A DNA stretch of 64,000 bases from positions 185,951 to 249,950 of the forward strand of contig MDLF01000060.1 of assembly GCA_001730095.1 (NCBI GenBank), written 5' to 3'. The position numbers and the translations under genes are program-made. The DNA is from Rhodobacteraceae bacterium (ex Bugula neritina AB1) (GTDB taxonomy: Bacteria; Pseudomonadota; Alphaproteobacteria; Rhodobacterales; Rhodobacteraceae). Numbering within the stretch: position 1 is the first letter of the stretch; each line of letters starts with the position of its first letter. Shown here piece by piece: positions 1 to 8,368 of the stretch. The notes beneath the pieces were generated by a model. That model was given only the letters and a program-made list of their open reading frames with translations. It did not search any database and was not told the DNA's origin.

Positions 1-1
1 G

Positions 2-73
2 GGCGGGCAGGGCCGGGACCAGGGAGCTGGCGCGCTGGGTGCTGCCCTGATGGACGCGTTCAAGAAAAAGTAA
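2..73 (+). CDS. C-terminal end of an unidentified protein (partial)
   Basis: Only the last 23 codons of a gene entering from the left are present, closed by TAA at 71-73. The residues are Gly/Ala-rich and end in a basic Phe-Lys-Lys-Lys tail. The reading frame is assigned because a good hairpin terminator follows the stop within six bases. The fragment is too short to assign a family. Confidence 0.4.
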   Translation, partial: GGQGRDQGAGALGAALMDAFKKK

Positions 74-78
74 AGGAG

Positions 79-95
79 CGGGGCCAACGGCCCCG
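79..95. terminator. Bidirectional terminator between convergent genes
   Basis: A perfect 7-bp stem, CGGGGCC and GGCCCCG, closes on the loop AAC. It lies six bases after the stop of the plus-strand gene and nine bases beyond the end of the minus-strand gene at 105. The plus-strand copy is followed by a short T-rich stretch (GTTTT) a few bases on. Confidence 0.65.
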
Positions 96-104
96 TTACC
101 GTTT

Positions 105-1388
105 TCAGGCCGGGCTGAACTGCAGACCTTGCTTGGTGAAGGCAATCCGTTGGCCGCTTTGGATTTCATCGCGGAATTGGGCGGCGATGGCTTGCAGCGC
201 CCCTGCGTGACCCCGTGCGGCAAAGCGGCTGACGCAGCGGATGCGGGCACTGTTGTCAAATCCTTCGGCAGCATGCGCCCAGATCAGCGGGTGCAGTTCG
301 CTGAGATGGCTGCGGATCAGCCAGTCAGCGGCGCCGGCGATTTTCAGCCGTGGCACGTCAACCTGCAGATCCCGACCCAGCCCCTTGGGCAGGGCAATGG
401 TGCAATAGGCGGCCAGCAGATTGATCATCTCCTGCGAGGGATTGGCCTGCACGATGTCGCGGAGCCCGTCCAGGAAGAACCGGGTATCGACACGGGCACA
501 GGCCTGATCATCAATGGTGATGGCATCGAAATAGACCCAGGTGTAGCCGCCAGCACCCCAGGTGGCTTCGGTGCGCGCAGCAGTGCGGCGGGCCTCCAGT
601 TCCAGTGCCTCATAAGAGCCGGAGGCGCGGGGCAGCATCTGGGTCCCAAGGGTGCGCATGTGACGGTGGTTGTCGGGAGCCAGGTCAATCAAAGCGCTGT
701 AAGCGTCTGCAACCTGCATAGTGCCGCCTTTGCGGCCGGCATGGAGAGCGCATTGCGCGGCCAGAAGAAACGCGCTGTGCCGGCTGGCCTCTGCAATCGG
801 GTCCAGCAGGGCTGCGGCGCGGTCGAAATGGGCGGCACAGCGCCGCTGGCTGGACTGCAGGGTTTTCTCGCTGGCGGCACTGCGCCAGGCCCAGCCGATG
901 TCGATATGGGCCAGCGCCACAAGGGCTGTCAGATACGGATCGTGCCGGTTTTCCGCCCGCAGCGCCTCAAAGGCCATCAGGCCGCGGATCAGGGCGCGAC
1001 TGCGGGCGTTTTGGTCTTCGGAAAGCGCATGCTCGGTTGCGGTAACCACATCGGCACGGGCGCCATAGGCGATGAGATCAGCCAGCGGCAGGCCGCAAGG
1101 GGCAGTGGCGCGGGTTTCATCGGCCTCGCGGATTTGCGAGGAGAGGTCGGACCAGAGCTCCTGCCGGGCCAGGAACTGGCCGCAGTCCTGGGCGTCGATG
1201 CACTCTGGATCACCCTGCGCGCTGCGTATTGGAATTGACAGGCTGTCTTCCAGGTGTCGGGGTAAGGGCTGGTCGGCAGGCACCGGAGCCGGGACTGGTT
1301 TCCAGAACGCGGCGGGCCTGGGCCAGCTGGAGGTCAGGCCGGAAAACCGGGAGAGAAAATCCCGCGCCTGTCGTGACTGTGTGAGCAT
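105..1388 (-). CDS. Conserved hypothetical protein, 427 aa
   Basis: I do not recognise a family. The protein is soluble, without signal peptide or membrane segment, rich in Ala, Arg and Leu, and looks mostly helical; the middle section (about residues 150-300) has helix pairs with Ala-rich packing that could be tetratricopeptide-like, but I cannot confirm a repeat. The start ATG at 1388 is preceded by AGGAAG at good spacing. It stands alone, convergent with the fragment at the left edge and about 160 bases downstream of the pepN operon. The overlapping plus-strand open frame at 129-1238 is judged a shadow because it lacks a plausible ribosome site and has no family features. Confidence 0.75.
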   Translation of the reverse strand: MLTQSRQARDFLSRFSGLTSSWPRPAAFWKPVPAPVPADQPLPRHLEDSLSIPIRSAQGDPECIDAQDCGQFLARQELWSDLSSQIREADETRATAPCGLPLADLIAYGARADVVTATEHALSEDQNARSRALIRGLMAFEALRAENRHDPYLTALVALAHIDIGWAWRSAASEKTLQSSQRRCAAHFDRAAALLDPIAEASRHSAFLLAAQCALHAGRKGGTMQVADAYSALIDLAPDNHRHMRTLGTQMLPRASGSYEALELEARRTAARTEATWGAGGYTWVYFDAITIDDQACARVDTRFFLDGLRDIVQANPSQEMINLLAAYCTIALPKGLGRDLQVDVPRLKIAGAADWLIRSHLSELHPLIWAHAAEGFDNSARIRCVSRFAARGHAGALQAIAAQFRDEIQSGQRIAFTKQGLQFSPA

Positions 1389-1521
1389 TTATGCTTCCTG
1401 ATACGTGGCAGCTAATCATTGTTCACAGTCTTGTCAGGCAATGGGGCGCAAAGATGGCGGCACTGAGGAAGTTAACGCACGCTGGCGGGGAATTGCGCCT
1501 GGCGGCCTAAATCTGAACAGG

Positions 1522-1543
1522 TTCCGGCGGATGCTTGCCGGAA
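1522..1543 (-). terminator. Hairpin after the pepN operon
   Basis: A perfect 7-bp stem (TTCCGGC and GCCGGAA) with an 8-base loop starts six bases beyond the stop of the minus-strand gene ending at 1549. No long T-run follows, so it is a weak or factor-assisted terminator. The rest of 1389-1548 shows nothing else. Confidence 0.45.
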
Positions 1544-1548
1544 GGGTG

Positions 1549-2007
1549 TCAGAAAGCAGTAAAATGGTGGCGATCAGTGCGGATTTTACGGGTTTGAAAC
1601 GCGGCATTGACCTCTGCGTAAGGTGGAGTGGCCTCCTGCGGTAAGCGGATGCGCTTGCCGCTGTGCAGGATCAGCGTAGTCCGCACAGAAAAGTCCCAGC
1701 GGGTGTCGAACCGGACCCGCTCGATTTCGCGCAGTTCTGCGGAAGCCGTCAGGCCGCCGGAAAACCATTCAATTCGATCGCCGGAAATCTTCAGTCCGGA
1801 GAAAGGGTTGCGGATCAGGTCAAAAAGCGCAGGAAGGACTGGCAGGGCCAGCAGGACAACAATCCAGAGCACGGCGCCGAGCCCCAGCCACAGCACCAGC
1901 AGTCCCGCCAGCCAGCCGCCTGTTGCCAGTATGGTTGCAAGGGAGCGACCCTGGCGGGAGAAGCTGTAGTCCTCCGCCGGAGGTTGAGTTTCAGGCGTTT
2001 CAGGCAT
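1549..2007 (-). CDS. Small membrane protein of unknown function, 152 aa
   Basis: An acidic N-terminal tail is followed by two closely spaced hydrophobic segments (about residues 24-62), then a soluble C-terminal half of short beta strands with an Arg-rich pattern; the arrangement resembles small membrane proteins with a pleckstrin-homology-like tail, but I cannot place it in a named family. The ATG at 2007 overlaps the end of pepN by eight bases, so it is very likely translated with pepN. Role unknown; membrane location follows from the two hydrophobic helices. Confidence 0.7.
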   Translation of the reverse strand: MPETPETQPPAEDYSFSRQGRSLATILATGGWLAGLLVLWLGLGAVLWIVVLLALPVLPALFDLIRNPFSGLKISGDRIEWFSGGLTASAELREIERVRFDTRWDFSVRTTLILHSGKRIRLPQEATPPYAEVNAAFQTRKIRTDRHHFTAF

Positions 2008-4552
2008 CGAGAATCCGGGTGACCATTTCGTTGGTGTCGCGGCTGAGACCGTCTGTACCGGCGATCCGCGTCAGCTGTGCGCGGATCAGCGCCTGGCGGT
2101 CGCTGTCATAGCGTTTCCAGGTCTGGAAGGCGGCGCACATGCGGGCGGTGGTCTGGGGGTTCAGCTTGTCCAGCGCGATCAGCTTGTCGGCCAGCAGCTG
2201 GTAGCCTTCGCCGCTGGCTTGGTGAAAGCCTGCGTGATTGCCCGCCAGCGCACCCATGACGGCGCGGAAACGGTTGGGGTTCTTCATGTCAAACAGCGCA
2301 TGCCGGGTCAGATCCGCTGCGATGCCCGCGGTTTTGTCCGGTGTGGCGCAGGCGATCTGCAGGGCAAACCATTTGTCCATCACCAGCCGGTCGTCTTTCC
2401 ACTGATCGAAGAACGCCTGGGATTGGGTCGCACCGTTTTCGGCCTTCAACAGCGCCGCCAGTGCTGCGTATTGCTGGGTCATGTTGTCCGCGGCTTCATA
2501 CTGGCGCGCGGCCTGCTCGCCGCCGTCCAGCCGGGTCAGCAGCGACAGAATGCGACCGTTGAGGGCGCGTTTGCCGGCACCGTCGGCATCCGGAGAGTAG
2601 CGGCCTTCGACCGTGGTGGCCGCATAAAGCCGGGGCAGGCTGGTTTCCAGTTGCTGCGCCAGCGTTTGGGTGAAAGTCTCTGCCGCGTCGTAGATTTTCT
2701 GCGGATCAGGTGTGAAACCACGCTCAAACAGGGTTTGGGCAATGTCGGCCTGGCTGGGCGGCGACAGCACCAAGGCACGAAAGGCGGCATCCTGTTCGTC
2801 GTCGCGCACCAGTTTCTCCAGCGCGTCCAGATAGGCGGCATCCGGTGCGGCGCCGTCCAGAACCATTGCCACGCGGGTTTCCTTGGCCAATGCGTTGCCG
2901 GCCTCCCAGCGGTTGAACGGGTCGGTGTCATGAGCCAGCAAAAAGGCGCGCTCAGCGTTGGTGGTGTCGCGCTCTAGGATCACCGGCGCAGAGAATTCGC
3001 GCAGGATCGAAGGCACGGGTTTGGAAGCGAGACCGTCGAAGGTGAAGCTCTGCTTGGCTTCGGTCAGCTCCAGCACCTGCGTGCCACGCAGTTCGTCACC
3101 GTTGGGCGATAGCAGGCCGACGGCAATCGGGATCACCCGCGGCGCTTTGTCGGGCTGGCCCGGCGTTGGCGGTGTCGACTGCTCAAATGTCAGAGTATAG
3201 GTGCCATCTGCATAGTCTTCGCTGACCTTCACCCGCGGCGTGCCGGCCTGGCTGTACCACAGCTTGAACTGGCTCAGATCGCGGCCGGTGGCGTTCTCAA
3301 ACACTTTCAACCAGTCCTCGATGGTGCAGGCCTGGCCGTCGTGGCGTTCAAAGTACAGCTTCAGCGCCCTGTAATAATCCTCATCCCCGACCAGCCGTTT
3401 CAGCATGCCGATCACCTCGGCGCCTTTTTCATAGACGGTGGCGGTGTAGAAGTTGTTGATCTCCTGGAATTCCTCGGGCCGTGGCGGATGGGCCAGCGGG
3501 CCGTTGTCTTCCGGGAACTGGCGGGCGCGCAGAGTGATTACATCGTCGATCCGCTTGACCGGTTCCGAGCGCATATCAGAGGTGAACTGGGCATCACGGA
3601 AGACGGTCAGACCTTCCTTCAGGCACAGCTGAAACCAGTCGCGGCAGGTGATGCGATTCCCGGTCCAGTTGTGGAAGTACTCATGCGCAATAATAGCTTC
3701 AATTCGTTCGAAATTTGCATCTGTTGAGGTCTCTGGCGATGCTAAAACGCAGGAGGAGTTGAAAATGTTCAAGCCCTTGTTTTCCATCGCCCCCATGTTG
3801 AAGTCGTCAACGGCGACGATATTGAACAGCTCCAGGTCGTATTCGAGACCGTAGACGTCCTCGTCCCATTTCATCGACTTTTTCAGCGCCTCCATGCCGA
3901 AGGCGCATTTGTTCTCATCCCCCGGGCGGACCCAAATGTTCAGTTCTACCTCTTTGCCAGAGCGCGTGGTGAAACTGCCCGGATGATTGACCAGATCACC
4001 TGCAACCAGCGCAAACAGATAGGCCGGTTTCGGCCAGGGATCATGCCACTCGGCCCAGCCTTCGCCTGCGCCCATCGGGTTGCCGTTGGACAGCATCACC
4101 GGTTCGTCGCCTTCGATCCGCACAGTGAAGGTGGACATCACGTCGGGGCGGTCGGGGTAATAGGTGATCTTGCGGAAACCCTCGGCTTCGCATTGGGTGC
4201 AATACATGCGGTTGGACATGTAGAGTCCCTCCAGCGCGGTATTGCCGGCCGGGTTGACTTCCACTTCGGCCTCCCAGGTGAAAGGGGCTCCGGGCACATC
4301 GCATTTGAGACCGCCATCGACCAGCTGGGGTGTGACGGCGGTGCCGTCAATACTGGCCGAGATCAGCCGCAGCTCTTCACCGTGCAGAAAGAACGTCTTA
4401 TCCACCGCGTCCACCTTGGGCACAAAGCGGATCTTGCTGAGGACCCGGGTTGTTTCCGGCGTCAGGCGGAACGTCAGCTGGACGCTTTCAACGTCGAACC
4501 CAAAAGGGGTGTAGTCTTTCAGGTAGAAGGTCTGGGGCGTGTCTTTGGCCAT
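2000..4552 (-). CDS. pepN: Aminopeptidase N (M1 family metallopeptidase)
   Basis: Zinc aminopeptidase that removes N-terminal residues from peptides in the cytoplasm, in peptide turnover. At 850 aa it matches the Gram-negative PepN length. The substrate-anchoring GAMEN motif is at residues 254-258, the zinc motif HEYFH at 290-294, and the third zinc ligand Glu at 313 within LKEGL. The C-terminal half is the Ala/Leu-rich helical domain typical of PepN. No signal peptide is present. The start at 4552 has AGGAG upstream. It is divergent from glcB and shares an operon with the small membrane gene downstream. Confidence 0.97.
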   Translation of the reverse strand: MAKDTPQTFYLKDYTPFGFDVESVQLTFRLTPETTRVLSKIRFVPKVDAVDKTFFLHGEELRLISASIDGTAVTPQLVDGGLKCDVPGAPFTWEAEVEVNPAGNTALEGLYMSNRMYCTQCEAEGFRKITYYPDRPDVMSTFTVRIEGDEPVMLSNGNPMGAGEGWAEWHDPWPKPAYLFALVAGDLVNHPGSFTTRSGKEVELNIWVRPGDENKCAFGMEALKKSMKWDEDVYGLEYDLELFNIVAVDDFNMGAMENKGLNIFNSSCVLASPETSTDANFERIEAIIAHEYFHNWTGNRITCRDWFQLCLKEGLTVFRDAQFTSDMRSEPVKRIDDVITLRARQFPEDNGPLAHPPRPEEFQEINNFYTATVYEKGAEVIGMLKRLVGDEDYYRALKLYFERHDGQACTIEDWLKVFENATGRDLSQFKLWYSQAGTPRVKVSEDYADGTYTLTFEQSTPPTPGQPDKAPRVIPIAVGLLSPNGDELRGTQVLELTEAKQSFTFDGLASKPVPSILREFSAPVILERDTTNAERAFLLAHDTDPFNRWEAGNALAKETRVAMVLDGAAPDAAYLDALEKLVRDDEQDAAFRALVLSPPSQADIAQTLFERGFTPDPQKIYDAAETFTQTLAQQLETSLPRLYAATTVEGRYSPDADGAGKRALNGRILSLLTRLDGGEQAARQYEAADNMTQQYAALAALLKAENGATQSQAFFDQWKDDRLVMDKWFALQIACATPDKTAGIAADLTRHALFDMKNPNRFRAVMGALAGNHAGFHQASGEGYQLLADKLIALDKLNPQTTARMCAAFQTWKRYDSDRQALIRAQLTRIAGTDGLSRDTNEMVTRILDA

Positions 4553-4654
4553 TCTCGTTCTCCTCTGCTCTGCTTCCTTTCAGGTGTAGCGGACAGGCGC
4601 GGGACTGCAAGCGGATTGGCAGCAGAATTGCGGGTTCAGAAAAATCCGCAGCAC

Positions 4655-4673
4655 TTTCTTGAAAATCAAGAAA
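4655..4673. promoter_or_regulatory. Inverted repeat between pepN and glcB
   Basis: A perfect inverted repeat with 8-bp arms, TTTCTTGA and TCAAGAAA, separated by AAA, lies in the 222-base divergent region about 100 bases before each start codon. It is a candidate operator for glcB or pepN. The regulator is not visible in the window, and I could not place confident -35/-10 boxes around it. Confidence 0.45.
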
Positions 4674-4774
4674 TTGAGTTCGGTTTCACAAGGCGCCAGT
4701 TTTGTTGCCGATCGGAAACCTCTGTCCTACACAGGTGTTAGCATACAGTGGTGTACCGCCAAAAGGAGCAGAAC

Positions 4775-6922
4775 ATGAGCCGGATCGGGAAACAGGGAAT
4801 TCAGGTGGCGCCGGAGCTGGCGGAGTTCATTGAAAAGCAGGCGCTGCCGGGCACCGGGATCGAGGCTGAGACGTTCTGGACGGGTCTGGCGGAGCTGGTG
4901 AATACATTCGGGCCGGAAAACCAGGCGTTGCTGGCCAGGCGGGAAGAGATACAGGCCAAGATCGATGCCTGGCATATCGCCAACCGGGACAAGCCACATG
5001 ACCACGAAGGCTATAAGGCGTTCCTGACGGAGATCGGCTACCTGTTGCCGGAGGGCGGGGATTTCGAGATTGAGACCCAGAACGTCGACCCTGAGATCGC
5101 ATCGGTTCCCGGGCCGCAGCTGGTGGTGCCGATCACCAATGCCCGCTATGCGCTGAACGCGGCCAACGCGCGCTGGGGCAGCCTGTATGACGGGTTCTAT
5201 GGCACCGATGCCATGGGAACAGCGGCGCCCCGGGGTGGTTATGACAAAGGCCGCGGCGCGCGGGTTGTGGCGCGGGCGCGGGTGTTTCTGGATGAAGCCT
5301 TTCCGATTGTTGGCACCAGCCATGCCGACGTGCGCCGCTATCATGTGCAGGACGGCCAGCTGCTGATCGACGACCTGCCGCTGGCACAGCCGGAGAAATT
5401 TGCAGGCTATCGCGGCAACCCCAAGGCACCTGAGGCCGTGCTGCTGCGCAACAACGGCCTGCATGTGGAGCTGGTGTTTAACCGCGCCCACGCGATTGGC
5501 GCCCGCGATCAGGCCGGTCTGGCCGACGTGCGGCTGGAAAGCGCGATGTCGGCGATCATGGATTGTGAGGATTCGGTCGCCTGCGTCGATGCCGAGGACA
5601 AGGTGCAGGCCTATGCGAACTGGCTGGGCCTGATGCGCGGTGATCTGGAGGCGGTGCTGGACAAGGGCGGCCAGACCATCACCCGCCGTCTGAACCCGGA
5701 CTTTGGGTTCCTTGCACCGAACGGCTCGGCAATGACCGTCAAGGGCCGCGCGCTATTGTGGGTGCGCAATGTGGGGCATCTGATGACCAATCCGGCGGTG
5801 CTGGATCAGGACGGCAACGAAGCCTATGAGGGCCTGCTGGACGCGATGATCACCGTCACCATTGCCATGCATGACCTGAAACGCGACGGCGGCAACTCGG
5901 CCCATGGGTCGGTCTATGTGGTGAAGCCCAAGATGCACGGGCCGGAAGAGGTCGCCTTCTCTGACCGGATCTTCGCCAAGGTCGAGGACATCCTGGGTCT
6001 GCCACGCCATACGGTGAAAATCGGCATCATGGACGAGGAACGCCGCACCTCGGTGAACCTCAAGGAATGCATCCGGGCGGCCAAGCACCGGGTGGCCTTT
6101 ATCAACACCGGGTTCCTGGACCGCACCGGCGACGAGATCCACGCCTCGATGGAGGCGGGGCCGTTCAGCCGCAAGGATTTCATCAAGCGCAAGGGCTGGA
6201 TCGGTGCCTATGAAAACCTGAATGTAGACATTGGTCTGGAATGCGGCCTGTCCGGTAGGGCGCAGATCGGCAAGGGCATGTGGGCGATGCCCGACATGAT
6301 GGCGGCAATGATCGAACAGAAGATTGAGCATCCGAAATCCGGCGCCAGCTGCGCCTGGGTGCCAAGTCCGACCGCCGCCACCCTGCACGCGCTGCATTAT
6401 CACAAGGTCGATGTGCTGGCAGTGCAGGAACGGCTCAAGGCGGGCGGCCGCCGCGCCCATGTGGATGGCATTCTGGAAATCCCGCTGGCCACCTACCGCA
6501 AATGGACCCCGCGCCAGATCTCCCGCGAGGTGGACAACAACGCCCAGGGCATCCTGGGCTATGTGGTGCGCTGGGTGGATCAGGGCGTCGGCTGTTCCAA
6601 GGTGCCGGACATCAACGACGTCGGCCTGATGGAGGACCGCGCCACCTGCCGGATCTCCGCCCAGCATATCGCCAACTGGTTGCACCACGGCGTTGTCAGC
6701 GAAGACGAGGTGATGGGCAGCTTACGCAAGATGGCCAAGGTCGTGGATGAACAAAACCGCGGCGACAACAGCTACCGCGCGATGGCGCCGGGTTATGACA
6801 CCATCGCCTTTCAGGCCGCCTGCGATCTGGTATTCAAGGGGCGGGTGCAGCCTTCTGGCTATACTGAGCCGGTGCTGCACGCCCGGCGGCTGGAGCTGAA
6901 GGCGCAGGAAACCAAGGTTTGA
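4775..6922 (+). CDS. glcB: Malate synthase G
   Basis: Condenses glyoxylate with acetyl-CoA to malate, the second step of the glyoxylate shunt and of glycolate use. The 715-aa length and the absence of an aceB-like short form identify the G isoform. Recognisable blocks are the central VRNVGHLM stretch that contributes the glyoxylate-binding Arg, and the C-terminal [16 protein letters not shown] block carrying the catalytic Asp. A GTG nine codons upstream (4748) is possible, but AAAGGAG at 4762-4768 places the start at the ATG at 4775. A GlcG-like gene follows, as in glycolate clusters, although glcDEF are not in this window. Confidence 0.97.
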   Translation: MSRIGKQGIQVAPELAEFIEKQALPGTGIEAETFWTGLAELVNTFGPENQALLARREEIQAKIDAWHIANRDKPHDHEGYKAFLTEIGYLLPEGGDFEIETQNVDPEIASVPGPQLVVPITNARYALNAANARWGSLYDGFYGTDAMGTAAPRGGYDKGRGARVVARARVFLDEAFPIVGTSHADVRRYHVQDGQLLIDDLPLAQPEKFAGYRGNPKAPEAVLLRNNGLHVELVFNRAHAIGARDQAGLADVRLESAMSAIMDCEDSVACVDAEDKVQAYANWLGLMRGDLEAVLDKGGQTITRRLNPDFGFLAPNGSAMTVKGRALLWVRNVGHLMTNPAVLDQDGNEAYEGLLDAMITVTIAMHDLKRDGGNSAHGSVYVVKPKMHGPEEVAFSDRIFAKVEDILGLPRHTVKIGIMDEERRTSVNLKECIRAAKHRVAFINTGFLDRTGDEIHASMEAGPFSRKDFIKRKGWIGAYENLNVDIGLECGLSGRAQIGKGMWAMPDMMAAMIEQKIEHPKSGASCAWVPSPTAATLHALHYHKVDVLAVQERLKAGGRRAHVDGILEIPLATYRKWTPRQISREVDNNAQGILGYVVRWVDQGVGCSKVPDINDVGLMEDRATCRISAQHIANWLHHGVVSEDEVMGSLRKMAKVVDEQNRGDNSYRAMAPGYDTIAFQAACDLVFKGRVQPSGYTEPVLHARRLELKAQETKV

Positions 6923-6972
6923 GCGCGGCAAACTGACCGGATGAAACAGTTTCCCTGGCAATAGGGGTAGTC

Positions 6973-6996
6973 AAAGGGGGCCATTTGGCCTCCTTT
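6973..6996 (+). terminator. Intrinsic terminator after glcB
   Basis: A 10-bp stem with one G-T pair (AAAGGGGGCC and GGCCTCCTTT) closes on ATTT and runs into TTTTCTATCTT. It starts 50 bases after the glcB stop and separates glcB from the GlcG-like gene. Confidence 0.85.
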
Positions 6997-7036
6997 TCTA
7001 TCTTGTAATGTCATTCAAACAAAAGGAACCACGCCC

Positions 7037-7465
7037 ATGGCAAGGATTTCACTGGATCAGGCCCGCACGATTATCCGGGTGGCGCTGGAGAAGGGGCGAG
7101 AGCTGAACCTGAAGCCGCTGTCCGTAGTGGTGCTTGACGCGGGCGGTCATGTGCAGGCGTTTGAGCGCGAGGACGGTGCCGCGCCGGGCAGGTTCCCGAT
7201 TGCACATGGCAAGGCCTATGGCTCGGTCATGCTGGGCATGGCGGGATCTGCGCAGATGGCGCGGGCTGAGGCGCAAGGATATTTCATGGCAGCGGTGAAC
7301 GGCGTTTACGGCGGCCAGGTGGTGCCGGTGCCGGGCGGTGTGCTGGTGCGTGGGGCAGATGGCGCGGTGATCGGAGCGGTAGGCGTCACCGGCGACACCT
7401 CTGACAATGATGCGCTCGCCGCCGTGGCAGGGATCGAAGCTGCTGGCCTGCAAGGTGAAATCTGA
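7037..7465 (+). CDS. GlcG/HbpS-family protein
   Basis: A 142-aa single-domain protein of the GlcG/HbpS fold, a family that includes heme-binding proteins and genes linked to glycolate and diol metabolism; the exact biochemical role is not settled. The family's features are visible: VVLDAGGHVQAFER in the first third, a Gly-rich PVPGGVLVR strand turn, and VGAVGVTGDTSDND near the end. No signal peptide is present, so it is cytoplasmic here. AAAAGGA precedes the ATG at 7037. Its position after glcB supports a link to glycolate or glyoxylate use, but a terminator lies between them. Confidence 0.85.
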   Translation: MARISLDQARTIIRVALEKGRELNLKPLSVVVLDAGGHVQAFEREDGAAPGRFPIAHGKAYGSVMLGMAGSAQMARAEAQGYFMAAVNGVYGGQVVPVPGGVLVRGADGAVIGAVGVTGDTSDNDALAAVAGIEAAGLQGEI

Positions 7466-7567
7466 CCCACCCGTGCACCTGTGAACACTGCATTGCGCCG
7501 TCACAGCGGTTGAACACGGTCCCTGGCGGGGCTAGGTTTTCTGTCAGGGAACGGAGATAAGCAGAAC

Positions 7568-8347
7568 ATGGCGCGTCCAAAGGTTGGCATTATCGGAAAC
7601 TCATACCTGGTCAATGATCAGTACCCGGTGCATGCAGGCGGCACGATGAATTCTGAAGCAATTGCCGAGGTCGCAGGCTGCATGCCGCTGATGATCCCGT
7701 CGGATCCACGGTTTGTGACTGTCGCGGAGTTGCTCAATACGTTTGACGGCTTTTTGCTGACTGGCGGGCGGCCGAATGTGCACCCCAATGAATATGGTGA
7801 GGCCGAGACAGAGGCGCATGGCGCCTTTGACCGGGCGCGCGATGCCATCACCTTGCCGCTGGTGCGTGCCTGTGTCGAGCGCGGCCAACCGTTCCTGGGC
7901 ATCTGTCGCGGCTTTCAGGAGGTGAACGTGGCGATGGGCGGCACTTTGCATCCGGAAATCCGTGACCTGCCGGGCCGTATGAACCACCGGATGCCGCCGG
8001 ACGGTACGCTGGAGGAGAAGTTCGCCCTGCGCCATATGGTCAGGTTTTGCGAAGGCGGCGTGTTTCATGGGCTGATGGGCGCCAAAGAAGTGATGACCAA
8101 CACGCTGCATGGTCAGGGCATCAAACGTGCAGGCGCGCGGGTGGTGATCGATGGCCATGCGCCGGACGGCACGCCGGAAGCTATCTATATCCAGGATGCG
8201 CCGGGGTTCACCTGTTCGGTGCAATGGCATCCGGAATGGGATGCGTCCAGTGATCCAGTGTCGCGGCCACTGTTCCAGGCTTTTGGGGATGCGGTGCGGG
8301 CATGGGCGGCAGCCGGGCCACAGACGGGATTGCAGAAATCCGCCTGA
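7568..8347 (+). CDS. Gamma-glutamyl-gamma-aminobutyrate hydrolase family protein (peptidase C26, PuuD-like)
   Basis: Class I glutamine-amidotransferase-like hydrolase that cleaves a gamma-glutamyl amide, in the PuuD family of polyamine catabolism. The triad is visible: Cys113 in FLGICRGFQE, His221 and Glu223 in QWHPEWD. The 259-aa length fits PuuD (about 250). No other putrescine-pathway genes (puuA, puuB, puuC) lie nearby, so the natural substrate could be another gamma-glutamyl amide. The end is convergent with the molybdenum hydroxylase gene 21 bases away, with a small GC-rich hairpin (CCCGG/CCGGG) in the gap. Confidence 0.88.
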   Translation: MARPKVGIIGNSYLVNDQYPVHAGGTMNSEAIAEVAGCMPLMIPSDPRFVTVAELLNTFDGFLLTGGRPNVHPNEYGEAETEAHGAFDRARDAITLPLVRACVERGQPFLGICRGFQEVNVAMGGTLHPEIRDLPGRMNHRMPPDGTLEEKFALRHMVRFCEGGVFHGLMGAKEVMTNTLHGQGIKRAGARVVIDGHAPDGTPEAIYIQDAPGFTCSVQWHPEWDASSDPVSRPLFQAFGDAVRAWAAAGPQTGLQKSA

Positions 8348-8368
8348 AGCCCGGTGTCCGGCGCCGGG

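Noticed and set aside
129-1238. 369-codon plus-strand frame opposite the first hypothetical gene
   Set aside because: Gly/Gln-rich shadow frame; the minus-strand frame has a good ribosome site and a more protein-like composition.
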